From contig NZ_MIHA01000023.1 in NCBI RefSeq assembly GCF_001722335.1, forward strand, positions 1 through 64,000: a stretch of 64,000 nt of DNA, in the 5' to 3' direction. Shown piece after piece: positions 19,099 to 29,259 of the stretch; positions within the stretch are counted from its first letter, which is position 1; the number at the start of each line of letters is the position of its first letter. This DNA is from Mycolicibacterium flavescens (GTDB lineage: Bacteria > Actinomycetota > Actinomycetes > Mycobacteriales > Mycobacteriaceae). The position numbers were made by a program, and so were the translations under genes. A model generated the notes under the pieces. It made no database searches, had not been told where the DNA came from, and was given only the letters and a program-made list of their open reading frames with translations.

Positions 19099-20310
19099 AT
19101 GACCTTCTCGCTCGAACTGTCGCCGGATCTGGTCCACATTCGCGACTGGGTGCACGAATTTGCTACCGACGTCATCCGGCCCGCCGCCGCGGAATGGGAC
19201 GAGCGCGAGGAGACGCCGTGGCCGATCATCCAGGAGGCCGCCAAGGTCGGCGTGTACTCGATGGAGTTCTTCGCCGAACAGGCCGGTGAGCCGTCCGGGC
19301 TCGGCATGCTCGTGGCGTTCGAGGAGATGTTCTGGGGCGACGCCGGAATCGCGCTGTCGATCCTGGGCACCGGCCTGGCCGCGGCGTCGTTGGCCGCCAA
19401 CGGGACCCCCGAGCAGATGGGCGAATGGCTGCCGCAGATGTTCGGCACCGTCGACGACCCGAAGGTGGCGTCGTTCTGCTCTTCCGAGCCGGGGGCGGGC
19501 TCCGACGTCGGCGCGATCCTGACCCGCGCCCGCTACGAGGAGGCCACCGACGAGTGGGTGCTCAACGGCACCAAGACCTGGGCCACCAACGGCGGCATCG
19601 CCGAGGTGCACATCGTCGTCGCGTCGGTGTACCCCGAACTCGGCACCCGCGGGCAGGCCACGTTCATCATCCCGCCGAACACGCCGGGGTTCCGGCAGGG
19701 CCAAAAGTTCCTCAAGCACGGCATCCGCGCTTCGCACACCGCCGAGGTGGTGCTCGAGGACGTGCGCCTGCCCGGAAACCTGATCGTCGGCGGCCGCGAG
19801 AAGTTCGAGGAGCGCATCGCGCGCGCACGCGAAGGCAAGAGCGCCAAGAGCCAGGCCGCGCTGGCCACCTTCGAGCGCACCCGCCCGACCGTCGGGGCGA
19901 TGGCCGTCGGCGTCGCGCGCGCAGCCTACGAGTACGCCCTGGACTACGCGCTGCAGCGTGAGCAGTTCGGCCGCAAGATCGGCGAATTCCAGGCCATCGC
20001 GTTCAAGCTGGCCGACATGAAGGCCCGGATCGACGCCGCCCGCCTGCTGGTGTGGCGCGCCGGCTGGATGGCCCGCAACGGCAAGGCCTTCGACAACGCC
20101 GAGGGCTCGATGGCCAAGCTGGTCGCCAGCGAGACCGCGGTGTACGTGACCGACGAGGCGATCCAGATCCTCGGCGGCAACGGCTACACCCGCGACTACC
20201 CCGTCGAGCGGATGCACCGCGACGCCAAGATCTTCACGATCTTCGAGGGCACCAGCGAGATCCAGCGCCTGGTGATCGGCCGGGCGGTCACGGGTCTGCC
20301 GATCCGCTGA
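19099..20310 (+). CDS. fadE: Acyl-CoA dehydrogenase
   Basis: A 403-residue FAD enzyme that introduces the alpha,beta double bond in acyl-CoA. Signature stretches are present: [15 protein letters not shown] and [13 protein letters not shown] (FAD/substrate binding), [21 protein letters not shown] (second signature), [21 protein letters not shown], and the catalytic base E383 in [10 protein letters not shown]. Chain-length preference cannot be read from the sequence. The gene stands alone, preceded by a palindrome and followed by a strong stem-loop shared with pdxT. Confidence 0.92.
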   Translation: MTFSLELSPDLVHIRDWVHEFATDVIRPAAAEWDEREETPWPIIQEAAKVGVYSMEFFAEQAGEPSGLGMLVAFEEMFWGDAGIALSILGTGLAAASLAANGTPEQMGEWLPQMFGTVDDPKVASFCSSEPGAGSDVGAILTRARYEEATDEWVLNGTKTWATNGGIAEVHIVVASVYPELGTRGQATFIIPPNTPGFRQGQKFLKHGIRASHTAEVVLEDVRLPGNLIVGGREKFEERIARAREGKSAKSQAALATFERTRPTVGAMAVGVARAAYEYALDYALQREQFGRKIGEFQAIAFKLADMKARIDAARLLVWRAGWMARNGKAFDNAEGSMAKLVASETAVYVTDEAIQILGGNGYTRDYPVERMHRDAKIFTIFEGTSEIQRLVIGRAVTGLPIR

Positions 20311-20321
20311 CCCCGCAGCGG

Positions 20322-20374
20322 GCGATCTGTGAGTGATTTCGCTCGGTCAGCGATCGAAATCACTCACAGATCGC
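20322..20374. terminator. Bidirectional terminator between fadE and pdxT
   Basis: Perfect 20-bp inverted repeats at 20322-20341 and 20355-20374 with a 13-nt loop. It starts 11 nt after the fadE stop and ends 7 nt from the convergent pdxT stop, so it can end both transcripts. Confidence 0.8.
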
Positions 20375-20381
20375 TCGGGGA

Positions 20382-20966
20382 CTAGAGCATCGAGACGAAC
20401 AGTTTGTGGATGCGACGGTCCCCGGTCATCTCCGGATGAAAAGACGTCGCCAGCGTTTGACCCTGGCGCACCGCGACGATGTGGCCGCCGGCCTGCGCGA
20501 GCACCTGCACCTGCGGGCCGACCCGCTCCACCCACGGGGCGCGGATGAACACCGCGTGCACCGGCCCGTCGACGCCCTCGAACGCGATGTCGGCCTCGAA
20601 CGAATCGACCTGGCGTCCGAAAGCGTTGCGCCGCACCGTCATATCGATGCCCTTGAGCGGGGTGGCGTCGCGGCCGGCCACCCCGGCGTCGAGGATCTCC
20701 GAGGCCAGCAGGATCATCCCCGCGCACGACCCGTAGGCCGGCATCCCGTCGGCCAGCCGCGAACGCAGCGGCTCGAGCAGGTCGAGTTCGCGCAGCAGGT
20801 GGCTCATCGCGGTGGATTCGCCGCCGGGGATCACCAGCGCGTCGACCGCCTCCAGCTCGCGCAGCCGCCGCACCGTCGAGGCCTCCGCGCCGGCTTCCCG
20901 CAACGCGGCCAGGTGCTCGCGGGTGTCGCCCTGCAGAGCCAGCACCCCGACGCGCGGAGCGCTCAC
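20382..20966 (-). CDS. pdxT: Pyridoxal 5'-phosphate synthase glutaminase subunit PdxT
   Basis: A 194-residue class I glutamine amidotransferase that supplies ammonia to PdxS for PLP synthesis. It has [13 protein letters not shown], the nucleophile C81 in [12 protein letters not shown], and H177/E179 in SFHPEMTGD, completing the triad. The GTG at 20966 overlaps the tesB stop by 4 nt and gives the normal N terminus [14 protein letters not shown]. The pdxS gene is in the same cluster, two genes upstream. Confidence 0.95.
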   Translation of the reverse strand: MSAPRVGVLALQGDTREHLAALREAGAEASTVRRLRELEAVDALVIPGGESTAMSHLLRELDLLEPLRSRLADGMPAYGSCAGMILLASEILDAGVAGRDATPLKGIDMTVRRNAFGRQVDSFEADIAFEGVDGPVHAVFIRAPWVERVGPQVQVLAQAGGHIVAVRQGQTLATSFHPEMTGDRRIHKLFVSML

Positions 20967-21802
20967 GGTGTGTAGCCGCGGCGGTAGCGGGTCAGCCCCT
21001 CCTGCATGACCGCCGCCACCATCTCGCCGTACTGGTTGAACAGCTTGCCCTGGGTCAGCGCGCGACCGCCGCACGCCGACGGCGAGGACTGGTCGTAGAG
21101 CAGCCACTCGTCGGCGCGGAACGGCCGCATGAACCACATCGCGTGGTCGAGCGACGCGACCATCAGGTGGTTGCGCTCCTCGACGTGATGGACCTGCGCC
21201 GAACCCAGCAGCGTCAGGTCGCTCAGGTAGGCCAGCGCGCAGATGTGCAGCACCGGATCATCGGGCAGCGGGTCGCGGTGCCGGAACCAGACCTGCTGCT
21301 GCGACGCTTTTTCCGGTGAGCGCTGCAACTGGTCGCGCGGAACGATGCGCACGTCCCACTCGTCGAACTGGCGGAAACTGGCGTCGTCGAACACCTTGCT
21401 GGCCGACTTGAAGTCGGGGATGTTGTCCGGCGGCGGCGCGCTGGGCATCGCGTCCTGGTGCTCGATACCGCTCTGGTCGGTCTGGAACGACGCCGACATC
21501 GAGAAAATCGTCTCGCCGTGCTGGATGGCGCTGACCCGCCGCGTGCAGAACGACCCGCCGTCGCGGATCCGCTCGACGGTGTACACCGACGGCGCGCGGG
21601 CGTCACCACCTTTGAGGAAGTAGCCGTGCAGCGAGTGCACCTGGAACTTCGGGTCGACGGTACGCACCGCCGAGACCAGCGACTGACCGGCGACGTGGCC
21701 GCCGAAAGTGCGTTGCAGGAAACCGGATTCGGGGCTGAACACGCCACCGCGGTAGATGTTGACCTCGATCTGCTCTAGATCGAGGATCTCCTCGATAGCC
21801 AC
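20963..21802 (-). CDS. tesB: Acyl-CoA thioesterase II (TesB)
   Basis: A 279-residue double hotdog thioesterase releasing free fatty acids from acyl-CoA. The first hotdog contains [18 protein letters not shown] and [12 protein letters not shown]; the second contains [29 protein letters not shown], with the catalytic Asp of the Asp-Gln-Thr network, and [16 protein letters not shown]. It lies between pdxS and pdxT, 10 nt after pdxS and overlapping pdxT, the arrangement also found in M. tuberculosis (tesB2). No metabolic reason for the linkage is evident. Confidence 0.93.
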   Translation of the reverse strand: MAIEEILDLEQIEVNIYRGGVFSPESGFLQRTFGGHVAGQSLVSAVRTVDPKFQVHSLHGYFLKGGDARAPSVYTVERIRDGGSFCTRRVSAIQHGETIFSMSASFQTDQSGIEHQDAMPSAPPPDNIPDFKSASKVFDDASFRQFDEWDVRIVPRDQLQRSPEKASQQQVWFRHRDPLPDDPVLHICALAYLSDLTLLGSAQVHHVEERNHLMVASLDHAMWFMRPFRADEWLLYDQSSPSACGGRALTQGKLFNQYGEMVAAVMQEGLTRYRRGYTP

Positions 21803-21812
21803 GCGTAGATGT

Positions 21813-22715
21813 CTACCAGCCGCGTTCGGCGAGCCGGTGCGGGACCGGGATGTCGTCGACGTTGATGCCGACCATCGCCTCGCCCAGCCCGCGCGACACC
21901 TTCGCCAGCACGTCAGGATCGTCGTAGAACGTGGTGGCCTTGACGATCGCGGCCGCGCGCTCGGCGGGGTTGCCGGACTTGAAGATGCCCGATCCGACGA
22001 ACACGCCCTCGGCGCCGAGCTGCATCATCATCGCCGCATCGGCCGGGGTCGCGATGCCGCCGGCGGTGAACAGCGTCACCGGGAGCTTGCCCGCGCGGGC
22101 CACCTCGACGACGAGGTCGTAGGGGGCCTGCAATTCCTTTGCCGCGACGTAGAGTTCGTCCTCCGACAGCGACGTCAGCCGGCGGATCTCGCCGCCGATC
22201 TTGCGCATGTGGGTGGTGGCGTTGGACACGTCGCCGGTGCCGGCCTCCCCCTTGGACCGGATCATCGCTGCGCCTTCGGTGATGCGCCGCAGCGCCTCAC
22301 CGAGGTTGGTGGCGCCGCAAACGAACGGCACGGTGAACTTCCACTTGTCGATGTGGTTGGTGTAGTCGGCCGGGGTGAGCACCTCGGACTCGTCGACATA
22401 GTCGACGCCGAGGCTCTGCAGGATCTGCGCCTCGACGAAGTGCCCGATCCGCGCCTTGGCCATCACCGGGATGGTGACCGCGTCGATGATGCCCTCGATC
22501 ATGTCGGGGTCGCTCATCCGCGACACCCCGCCCTGCGCGCGGATGTCGGCCGGAACACGTTCGAGCGCCATCACCGCGACCGCGCCGGCCCCCTCGGCGA
22601 TGCGCGCCTGCTCGGGGGTGACGACGTCCATGATGACGCCGCCCTTGAGCATCTCGGCCATGCCGCGCTTGACCCGGGCGGTTCCGGTCTGGGATCCGTT
22701 GCCTGCGGTATCCAC
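21813..22715 (-). CDS. pdxS: Pyridoxal 5'-phosphate synthase subunit PdxS
   Basis: A 300-residue beta/alpha barrel that builds PLP from ribose 5-phosphate, glyceraldehyde 3-phosphate and ammonia from PdxT. Conserved segments include [26 protein letters not shown], the catalytic lysine region [24 protein letters not shown] and [30 protein letters not shown]. The GTG at 22715 is chosen because GGAGGAG lies just upstream; the open frame extends 16 codons further without support. First gene of pdxS-tesB-pdxT. Confidence 0.96.
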   Translation of the reverse strand: MDTAGNGSQTGTARVKRGMAEMLKGGVIMDVVTPEQARIAEGAGAVAVMALERVPADIRAQGGVSRMSDPDMIEGIIDAVTIPVMAKARIGHFVEAQILQSLGVDYVDESEVLTPADYTNHIDKWKFTVPFVCGATNLGEALRRITEGAAMIRSKGEAGTGDVSNATTHMRKIGGEIRRLTSLSEDELYVAAKELQAPYDLVVEVARAGKLPVTLFTAGGIATPADAAMMMQLGAEGVFVGSGIFKSGNPAERAAAIVKATTFYDDPDVLAKVSRGLGEAMVGINVDDIPVPHRLAERGW

Positions 22716-22781
22716 GCCTATCTCCTCCACATATGTACTGATCCAGTCTACGTACGTCGGCAAATCTATTGATTCCGCACT

Positions 22782-23288
22782 TCAACGGATCGTTTGCAAC
22801 TGCTTCCGCAGTGCGTCACCGCGCGCGTCGGCGAGTGTGTTGGCCTCCTCGAGCAGCTCACCGAGTTGCAGGGGGTAGACCGTCTCGCCCGCGGCGCCCA
22901 GCTCTCGGATCATTGTCTCATCACACCAGCGGTAGCCGTGAATCGTGCGCCGCTCCAGCGCCGTGTGACCGCCGATCGACGGCTCGAACCGGGCGGTGCG
23001 GTGCACGAAGAACAACTCCTCGCTGCGGATCACCGCGCCGTCGAACTCGAACACCGCCTGCCGCCGCCACAGCGGGCCGACCAGCGCATCGGCCGCCACC
23101 CGCAGGCCGGTCTCCTCGGCGACCTCGCGGGCGGCGGCCTGGGCGAGCGCCTCCCCCGGCTCGACGGCCCCGCCGACGGTGAACCACCACCGCGGGGCGT
23201 CGGCCAGCGACGGATCGGACCCGCGGAACAGCAGCACCGCACCGGACTCGTCGAGCAGCACCACCCGCGCCGAGGTGCGCCAGCTCAC
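22782..23288 (-). CDS. NUDIX hydrolase
   Basis: A 168-residue pyrophosphatase of unknown substrate. The Nudix box is complete: GGAVEPGEALAQAAAREVAEETGL (first residue about 43), in the form GX5EX7REUXEEXGU. It begins with a GTG that overlaps the stop of the LemA-like gene by 4 nt. In M. tuberculosis the corresponding locus (Rv2609c) is, as I recall, one longer protein with a membrane N terminus and a NUDIX end, so these two genes may be a split form of the same unit. Confidence 0.88.
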   Translation of the reverse strand: MSWRTSARVVLLDESGAVLLFRGSDPSLADAPRWWFTVGGAVEPGEALAQAAAREVAEETGLRVAADALVGPLWRRQAVFEFDGAVIRSEELFFVHRTARFEPSIGGHTALERRTIHGYRWCDETMIRELGAAGETVYPLQLGELLEEANTLADARGDALRKQLQTIR

Positions 23289-23812
23289 CGCCGAGCCACC
23301 TCGGCGCCCGGATCCGGCCGCTCGACGATCTCGAAATAGGTTGGCAGCGCCGCGGTTCCGCCCAGGCGCAGCAGGCGCACCAGCGGCCGTTCGCGCAGCG
23401 CCAGCGTGTCGCGCACAGCATCGTTGTGGAAGCGACGGGCCAGCACGACCCGCGCCTCGGCGTCGGCGAGTTCGGACACCAGCGCCAGCGGCAGCGACTC
23501 CGGGTCGACCACCGCCAACGCGGCCGACAACTCGTTCTCGGCGGCTTCGCGTCCCGACCGCGGCGCAAGTTCGGCGGCGTCGGCCAGGGCGGTCAGCCGC
23601 CGGCCCTCCGGTGCGCGGCCGTAGGCGTCGGCAGCGACCGCACGCGCGACCACTGCCCGCCGGGCCAGCGCGCCGTCGAGCACCTGCCAGGACAGGTCGT
23701 AGCGCACATGCAGGCGGTCCAGCCGGTTGGCGGTCTGCAGCGCCCACCCGCCGACGGCCAGGATCATCACCAGCAGCACCGCCAGCGCGATCACCACGAT
23801 CCAGGTGATCAC
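23285..23812 (-). CDS. LemA-like membrane-anchored protein
   Basis: A 175-residue protein with one N-terminal membrane helix (WIVVIALAVLLVMILAVGGWAL) followed by a helical domain. The segment NRLDRLHVRYDLSWQVLDGALARRAVVARAV has the spacing of LemA proteins (short polar stretch, aromatic/Trp, then LARRA), so a LemA-type helical fold is proposed with moderate confidence. It overlaps pimA upstream (ATGA) and the NUDIX gene downstream (GTGA), placing it inside the phosphatidylinositol mannoside operon. Confidence 0.65.
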   Translation of the reverse strand: MITWIVVIALAVLLVMILAVGGWALQTANRLDRLHVRYDLSWQVLDGALARRAVVARAVAADAYGRAPEGRRLTALADAAELAPRSGREAAENELSAALAVVDPESLPLALVSELADAEARVVLARRFHNDAVRDTLALRERPLVRLLRLGGTAALPTYFEIVERPDPGAEVARR

Positions 23813-24975
23813 CGGACGCCTCCGGTCGCCTTCCTGGTTCTGCCGCCGTCGCTGCCGGCCACCCTGACCTTGGTGCCCGCGCCGCTGACCGTCTCGTAGA
23901 CCCGCATGATCTGGCGGGCCACCACCGACCAGTCGTAGCGCTGGACCACGTCGCGGGCGGCATCGATGTAGCTCTGCCGCAGCGCGGCGTCGTCGAGCAC
24001 GGCGATCAGCCCGTCGGACAGCGCGCGGTCGTCGTCGACGGGGAACAGCCGCCCGGCCACACCGTCGGCCAGGACCCGCCGGAACGCGTCGAGGTCGCTG
24101 GCCACCACCGCGGTGCCCGCGGCCATCGCTTCGACGAGCACGATGCCGAAGCTCTCACCGCCGGTGTGCGGAGCGCAGTACACGTCCGCGCTGCGCATCG
24201 CCGCGGCCTTCTGCGCGTCGTCGACCTGACCGAGGAACCGCAGGTGCCGCGCCAGGTCTCCGGCGTTCTCGCGCAGGTCGTCCTCGTCGCCGCGGCCGAC
24301 GACGAGGATCTCGACGTCGGGGAACCGCTCCACCAGTCGCGGCAGCGCGCGCAGCAGCACGGCCATGCCCTTGCGCGATTCGTCGTAACGCCCCAGGAAC
24401 AGCACCGACCGGCCCGGGCGCGGATAGCCGTCCAGCAGCGGGGCCGACGCGAACGAGGCCACGTCGACGCCGTTGGGGATCACGACGGCGTCGCTGCCCA
24501 GGGCCTCCATCTGCCAGCGGCGCGCCAGATCCGAGACCGCGATGCGCCCGACGATCTTCTCGTGCATCGGACGTAGGATCGGCTCGAACACGCTGAGCGT
24601 CAACGACTTTGTCGTCGACGTGTGAAACGTCGCCACGATCGGGCCCTCGGCGATGTTGAGCGCCAGCATCGACAGGCTCGGCGCGTTGGGCTCGTGCAGG
24701 TGCAGCACGTCGAACTCGCCGTCGGCCAGCCACCGTTTGACCAGGCGATGCGTGGCGGGCCCGAAGCGCAGCCGGGCCACCGAGCCGTTGTACGGGATCG
24801 GTACCGCCTTACCGCCCGAGACGACGTAGGGCGGCAGCTTCGCCCCCGGCGACGCCGGCGCCAGGACGCTGACGTGGTGGCCGCGCTCATGCATCACCTC
24901 GGCCAGCTGCAGCACGTGCGACTGCACCCCGCCGGGCACGTCGAACGAGTACGGGCACACCATCCCGATGCGCAT
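23809..24975 (-). CDS. pimA: Phosphatidylinositol alpha-mannosyltransferase PimA
   Basis: A 388-residue GT-B glycosyltransferase (GT4) that adds the first mannose from GDP-mannose to phosphatidylinositol on the inner face of the membrane. MRIGMVCPYSFDVPGGVQSHV is the typical start with the GGV acceptor loop; FHTSTTKS, PNGVDVASF, the donor site GRYDESRKG and the EX7E-type motif GESFGIVLVEAMAAG are present. The ATG at 24975 shares its A with the TGA of patA. Essential in mycobacteria studied. Confidence 0.96.
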   Translation of the reverse strand: MRIGMVCPYSFDVPGGVQSHVLQLAEVMHERGHHVSVLAPASPGAKLPPYVVSGGKAVPIPYNGSVARLRFGPATHRLVKRWLADGEFDVLHLHEPNAPSLSMLALNIAEGPIVATFHTSTTKSLTLSVFEPILRPMHEKIVGRIAVSDLARRWQMEALGSDAVVIPNGVDVASFASAPLLDGYPRPGRSVLFLGRYDESRKGMAVLLRALPRLVERFPDVEILVVGRGDEDDLRENAGDLARHLRFLGQVDDAQKAAAMRSADVYCAPHTGGESFGIVLVEAMAAGTAVVASDLDAFRRVLADGVAGRLFPVDDDRALSDGLIAVLDDAALRQSYIDAARDVVQRYDWSVVARQIMRVYETVSGAGTKVRVAGSDGGRTRKATGGVR

Positions 24976-25910
24976 CAGGACGACTCCAGCTTGGCGCGCC
25001 GCGCGGCGGGCAGATCGGCCAGCCACTGCGGCTGCATCATGTGCCAGTCCGCCGGATGCTCGGCGATGTTGCGCGCGAACCGATTCGCCAACGCCTGCGT
25101 GATGGCCGTGACGTCGCCGGACGAGGTGTCGATCTCCGGGAACACCCGCATGCCCCAGCCGTCCGGGGTGAACCAGCAGTGCACCGGGAACAGCGCCGCG
25201 CCGGTATCGATCGCGAGTCTGGCCGAGCCTGCGGGCATCCGGGTCGGCTCGCCGAAGAAGTCGACCTGGACCCCGCTGCGGCTCAGGTCGCGGTCGGCCA
25301 TCAGGCACACCGGCCGGTTGTCGCGCAGCCGCTCGGCCAGCACCTCGAACGGCGGCCGCTCGCCGCCGGTCAGCGGGACGATCTCGAAGCCCAGCCCCTC
25401 GCGGTACTCGACGAAGCGGCGGTACAGGGATTCGGGTTTGAGCCGTTCGGCCACAGTGGTGAACGTGCCGTAGTTCTGCGCCAACCACACGCCGGCCATG
25501 TCCCAGTTGCCGCTGTGCGGCAGCGCCAGCACCGCGCCGCGGCCCGCCTCGAGCGCCTTCCACAGCAGGTCCACATCGTCAACGACGAGTTCGCGCCCGA
25601 TCGCTTCATGGTCCATGGTCGGCAGCCGGAACGCCTCACGCCAGTACCGCGCATACGACGCCACCGAGTCGCGGATCAGCCCGTCGGGCACCTCTTCCGG
25701 GGCCACACCCAGCACGCGGGCCAGGTTCTTGCGCAGCTGCGCCGGCCCGTCGCCGCGCGCCGCGATCTGAGCTCCGACGTCAAAAGCGTTGCGCGCGACG
25801 AACTCCGGTAGTGCGCGCACCACCCGCCAACCGGCGGCGTACCCCCAGTCCGCGAGCAGGCCACCGAGCGGGTTGGCGCTGGCCGTCGGCCCTGAGGGAG
25901 TGGTGGTCAC
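24975..25910 (-). CDS. patA: Phosphatidylinositol mannoside acyltransferase
   Basis: A 311-residue membrane-associated acyltransferase that transfers palmitoyl from acyl-CoA to the 6-position of the mannose added by PimA. The HX4D catalytic motif is PHSGNWDMAG (H132, D137); MADRDLSRSGVQVDFFGEP and PVHCWFTPDGWG follow as in LpxL-like acyltransferases. Between pgsA1 and pimA with 4-nt and 1-nt overlaps, exactly the known PIM gene cluster order. Confidence 0.94.
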   Translation of the reverse strand: MTTTPSGPTASANPLGGLLADWGYAAGWRVVRALPEFVARNAFDVGAQIAARGDGPAQLRKNLARVLGVAPEEVPDGLIRDSVASYARYWREAFRLPTMDHEAIGRELVVDDVDLLWKALEAGRGAVLALPHSGNWDMAGVWLAQNYGTFTTVAERLKPESLYRRFVEYREGLGFEIVPLTGGERPPFEVLAERLRDNRPVCLMADRDLSRSGVQVDFFGEPTRMPAGSARLAIDTGAALFPVHCWFTPDGWGMRVFPEIDTSSGDVTAITQALANRFARNIAEHPADWHMMQPQWLADLPAARRAKLESS

Positions 25911-26575
25911 GGCTCGGTCGTCTCCGGTTCATCGCCGCTGGCGTCGGGTTTGACCAGCTTGTCCATCGCCCCCGGGGAGGTGCGCACGCTGTGCACCCGC
26001 TGCCCGAGCGTGACGAGGCTGCTCACCGCCAGCACCCACATCGCGGCGTGCAGCAGCCACTCCACCCCGAACAGCCCCGACAGCCCGGCCCCGACGAGCA
26101 CGATGATCAGCCGTTCGGGCCGCTCGATCAGGCCGCCCTCGGCCGACAGCCCGCTGGCCTCCGCACGGGCCTTGATGTACGAGATGACCTGCGAGGTGAC
26201 CAGGCAGATCGCGGTCGCGACCACCAGCGAGGTGCTCTGCAGCCCGAAGGCGGCCCACCACAGCAGCCCGCAGAAGATCGCGCCGTCGCTGATCCGGTCG
26301 CAGGTGGCGTCGAGCACCGCGCCGAACCGGGTGCCACCGCCGCGTTGGCGGGCCATCGCGCCGTCGAGCATGTCGGCGAGCACGAAGAACCACACCGCCA
26401 CCGAACCCCACCACAGCTGCCCGATCGGGTACAGCGTCAGCGCGCCGAGCACCGACCCCGCGGTGCCCAGGATCGTGATGCTGTCCGGGGTGAACCCGGC
26501 CTTGAGCGCGCCCTTGGCGATCGGCGTGCTGATCTTCTCGTACGCCGCCCGGGTCATCAGGTAGAAGTTGCTCAC
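25907..26575 (-). CDS. pgsA1: Phosphatidylinositol phosphate synthase (CDP-alcohol phosphotransferase)
   Basis: A 222-residue membrane enzyme that joins CDP-diacylglycerol and inositol 3-phosphate to make phosphatidylinositol phosphate, the precursor of all PIMs. The CDP-alcohol motif is complete, DX2DGX2ARX8GX3DX3D, as DMLDGAMAR through GAVLDATCD (D68, D71, D89, D93), followed by several helices and the conserved SYIKARAEASGL and IERPERLIIVL. The GTG at 26575 overlaps the HIT stop by 4 nt and gives the normal N terminus. Confidence 0.94.
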   Translation of the reverse strand: MSNFYLMTRAAYEKISTPIAKGALKAGFTPDSITILGTAGSVLGALTLYPIGQLWWGSVAVWFFVLADMLDGAMARQRGGGTRFGAVLDATCDRISDGAIFCGLLWWAAFGLQSTSLVVATAICLVTSQVISYIKARAEASGLSAEGGLIERPERLIIVLVGAGLSGLFGVEWLLHAAMWVLAVSSLVTLGQRVHSVRTSPGAMDKLVKPDASGDEPETTEP

Positions 26576-27144
26576 TGCTGCTTGGCCCATTCCGCGGCCA
26601 GCAGTTCGCGGGTCTCCCGCAACAACTGCGGCACCACCTTGGAACCGCCGATGATCGTGATGAAGTTGGCGTCCCCACTCCAGCGCGGCACGACGTGCAT
26701 GTGCAGGTGTTCGGCCAGCGACCCGCCCGCCGACTTGCCCAGGTTCAGCCCGACGTTGAACCCGTGCGGGTGCGACACCGACTTGATGACGCGAATCATC
26801 TTCTGCGTGAACAGGATCAGCTCATAGCTCTCATCGGGGGTGAGGTCCTCGAGCTCGGACACCCGCCGGTACGGCACCACCATCGAATGGCCCGGGTTGT
26901 ACGGGTAGAGGTTGAGCACGACGTAGACTGACTCACCGCGCGCGACGACCAGACCGTCCTCGTCGGACATCGTCGGGATGTCGGTGAACGGCTGCTTGGA
27001 CTCGGCCGAGCCGCCCTTCATCGGCGCCTCGGCGATGTAGGTCATCCGGTGCGGCGTCCACAGCCGCTGCAGGTGGTCGGGTTCGCCGACACCGCGGTCG
27101 ACGATCCTCTGCTCGTCGGGCGAACCCTGCTCTTCGGCGCTCAC
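26572..27144 (-). CDS. HIT family protein (AP4A phosphorylase-like)
   Basis: A 190-residue histidine-triad nucleotide hydrolase/transferase. The triad is [10 protein letters not shown] (H146, H148, H150), preceded by [14 protein letters not shown]. The M. tuberculosis neighbour of pgsA1 and thrS (Rv2613c) is a diadenosine tetraphosphate phosphorylase, and the same role is inferred here: removing Ap4A, a side product of aminoacyl-tRNA synthetases such as the adjacent ThrS. It starts with GTG and overlaps thrS by 4 nt. Confidence 0.9.
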   Translation of the reverse strand: MSAEEQGSPDEQRIVDRGVGEPDHLQRLWTPHRMTYIAEAPMKGGSAESKQPFTDIPTMSDEDGLVVARGESVYVVLNLYPYNPGHSMVVPYRRVSELEDLTPDESYELILFTQKMIRVIKSVSHPHGFNVGLNLGKSAGGSLAEHLHMHVVPRWSGDANFITIIGGSKVVPQLLRETRELLAAEWAKQQ

Positions 27145-29195
27145 TTCGATGCGTCCACCTCGAACAGGTCGGCGGTCGGAGTAGCGTTCTGCCGCCTCGC
27201 GATCCAGTCCGCGATGGCCTTGACCGCCGCCTCCCGCGGCACACCGTTGATCTGTGTGCGGTCCCCGAACCGGAAGCTGACGGCGCCGGCCTGCACGTCG
27301 CGGTCCCCCGCCACCAGCATGAAGGGCACCTTCTGGTTGGTGTGGTTGACGATCTTCTTCGCCATCCGGTCATCGCTGGCGTCGACCTCGGCCCGGATGC
27401 CCAGCGACTTCAGCTGCGCCGCAAGCTCGTCGAGGTACGGCACGTGGTCGTCGGAGACCGGGATCCCGACCACCTGCACCGGGGCCAGCCACGCCGGGAA
27501 CGCGCCCGCGTAGTGCTCGGTCAGGATGCCGAAGAACCGCTCGATCGAGCCGAACAGCGCGCGGTGGATCATCACCGGGCGCTGCCGCGTGCCGTCGGCG
27601 GCGGTGTACTCCAGCTCGAAACGCTCGGGGAAGTTGAAGTCCAACTGGATCGTCGACATCTGCCAGCTGCGGCCCAGCGCGTCTTTGACCTGCACGGAGA
27701 TCTTGGGCCCGTAGAACGCCGCGCCGCCCGGATCGGGCACCAACTCCAGCCCGGAGGCGGCGCCGACCTCGGCCAGCACGTCGGTGGCCTCCTCCCACAG
27801 CTCGTCGGACCCGACGAACTTCTTCGGGTCCTTGGTCGAGAGCTCCAGGTAGAAGTCGGTCAGCCCGTAGTCGGCGAGCAGTTCGAGGATGAACCCGAGC
27901 AGCGAGGTCAGCTCGTCGCGCATCTGCTCGCGGGTGCAGTAGATGTGCGAGTCGTCCATCGTCAGGCCGCGCACCCGGGTCAACCCGTGCACGACGCCGG
28001 AGAGCTCGTAGCGGTACACCGTGCCGAACTCGAAGAGCCGCAACGGAAGTTCCCGATACGACCGGCCACGCGACCGGAAGATCAGGCAGTGCATCGGGCA
28101 GTTCATCGGCTTGAGGTAGTAGTCCTGGCCCGGCTTGCGCACACTGCCGTCGGGGTTGAGTTCGGCGTCGAGGTGCATCGGCGGGAACATGCCGTCGGAG
28201 TACCAGTCCAGGTGGCCCGAGATCTTGAACAGCTCGGCCTTGGTGATGTGCGGGGTGTTGACGAACTGGTAGCCGGCCTCGATGTGCTTGCGCCGCGAGT
28301 AGTCCTCGAGTTCGCGGCGGATGATCCCGCCCTTGGGGTGGAAAACCGCCAGACCCGAACCGATTTCGTCGGGGAAGCTGAACAGGTCGAGCTCGGCGCC
28401 GAGCTTGCGGTGGTCGCGGCGCTGCGCCTCCTCGATGAACTCGAGGTGCTTGTCGAGCGCTTCCTGCGATTCCCAGGCGGTGCCGTAGATGCGTTGCAGG
28501 CTCGCGTTGTCCTGGTTGCCGCGCCAGTAGGCGGCCGAGCTGCGGGTCAGTTTGAACGCCGGGATGTAGCGCGTCGTCGGGATGTGCGGGCCGCGGCACA
28601 GGTCGCCCCAAACACGATCGCGGGTACGGGGATTGAGGTTGTCGTAGGCGGTCAGCTCGTCGCCCCCGACCTCCATCACGTCGGGGTCGCCGGACTTGTC
28701 GTCGACGAGTTCGAGCTTGTAGGGCTCGTTGGCGAGTTCTTCGCGCGCTTGGTCTTTGGAGTCGTAGACCCGCCGGGAGAACAGCTGGCCCTCCTTGACG
28801 ATCTGGCGCATGCGCTTCTCCAGCGCCGCCAGATCCTCGGGGGTGAAGGCGCGCTCGACGTCGAAGTCGTAGTAGAAGCCGTCGGTGATCGGCGGGCCGA
28901 TGCCGAGCTTGGCCTCGGGGAACAGGTCCTGCACGGCCTGGGCCAGCACGTGGGCGGTGGAGTGCCGGATGACGCTGCGGCCGTCGTCGCTGTCGGCGGT
29001 CACCGGGGTCACCTCGGCGTCGGCGTCGGGCACCCACGACAGGTCGCGCAGCCGGCCCTCGGCGTCGCGCACGACGACCACGGCGTCGGGGGCGCCGCGG
29101 CTCGGCAGACCCGCCTCGCGCACCGCCTCACCCGCGGTGGTCCCGGCAGCGACCCGGATCGGGGCAGCTGGGGTGGGGTTTGCGGCGGCGGTCAT
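27141..29195 (-). CDS. thrS: Threonine--tRNA ligase
   Basis: A 684-residue class II aminoacyl-tRNA synthetase. Order: TGS domain (about 1-65), editing domain ([17 protein letters not shown], then [19 protein letters not shown]), catalytic core with zinc cysteine in [13 protein letters not shown], motif 2 around [21 protein letters not shown], motif 3 [21 protein letters not shown], then the anticodon domain ([19 protein letters not shown]). ATG 29195 is chosen because GGAGAG lies 9 nt upstream; an in-frame start at 29222 is possible. First gene of the operon running down to the NUDIX gene. No T-box leader was seen in the short upstream gap. Confidence 0.97.
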   Translation of the reverse strand: MTAAANPTPAAPIRVAAGTTAGEAVREAGLPSRGAPDAVVVVRDAEGRLRDLSWVPDADAEVTPVTADSDDGRSVIRHSTAHVLAQAVQDLFPEAKLGIGPPITDGFYYDFDVERAFTPEDLAALEKRMRQIVKEGQLFSRRVYDSKDQAREELANEPYKLELVDDKSGDPDVMEVGGDELTAYDNLNPRTRDRVWGDLCRGPHIPTTRYIPAFKLTRSSAAYWRGNQDNASLQRIYGTAWESQEALDKHLEFIEEAQRRDHRKLGAELDLFSFPDEIGSGLAVFHPKGGIIRRELEDYSRRKHIEAGYQFVNTPHITKAELFKISGHLDWYSDGMFPPMHLDAELNPDGSVRKPGQDYYLKPMNCPMHCLIFRSRGRSYRELPLRLFEFGTVYRYELSGVVHGLTRVRGLTMDDSHIYCTREQMRDELTSLLGFILELLADYGLTDFYLELSTKDPKKFVGSDELWEEATDVLAEVGAASGLELVPDPGGAAFYGPKISVQVKDALGRSWQMSTIQLDFNFPERFELEYTAADGTRQRPVMIHRALFGSIERFFGILTEHYAGAFPAWLAPVQVVGIPVSDDHVPYLDELAAQLKSLGIRAEVDASDDRMAKKIVNHTNQKVPFMLVAGDRDVQAGAVSFRFGDRTQINGVPREAAVKAIADWIARRQNATPTADLFEVDASK

Positions 29196-29259
29196 CGGAT
29201 CTCTCCAAGCTTTCACTGTCAACGGACTGAGGACGCGACCATGCTATCGGGGTCGGTGG

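Noticed and set aside
29196..29259. T-box or other riboswitch before thrS
   Set aside because: Only 64 nt separate thrS from the preceding coding end, with no stem I or antiterminator-like sequence visible.
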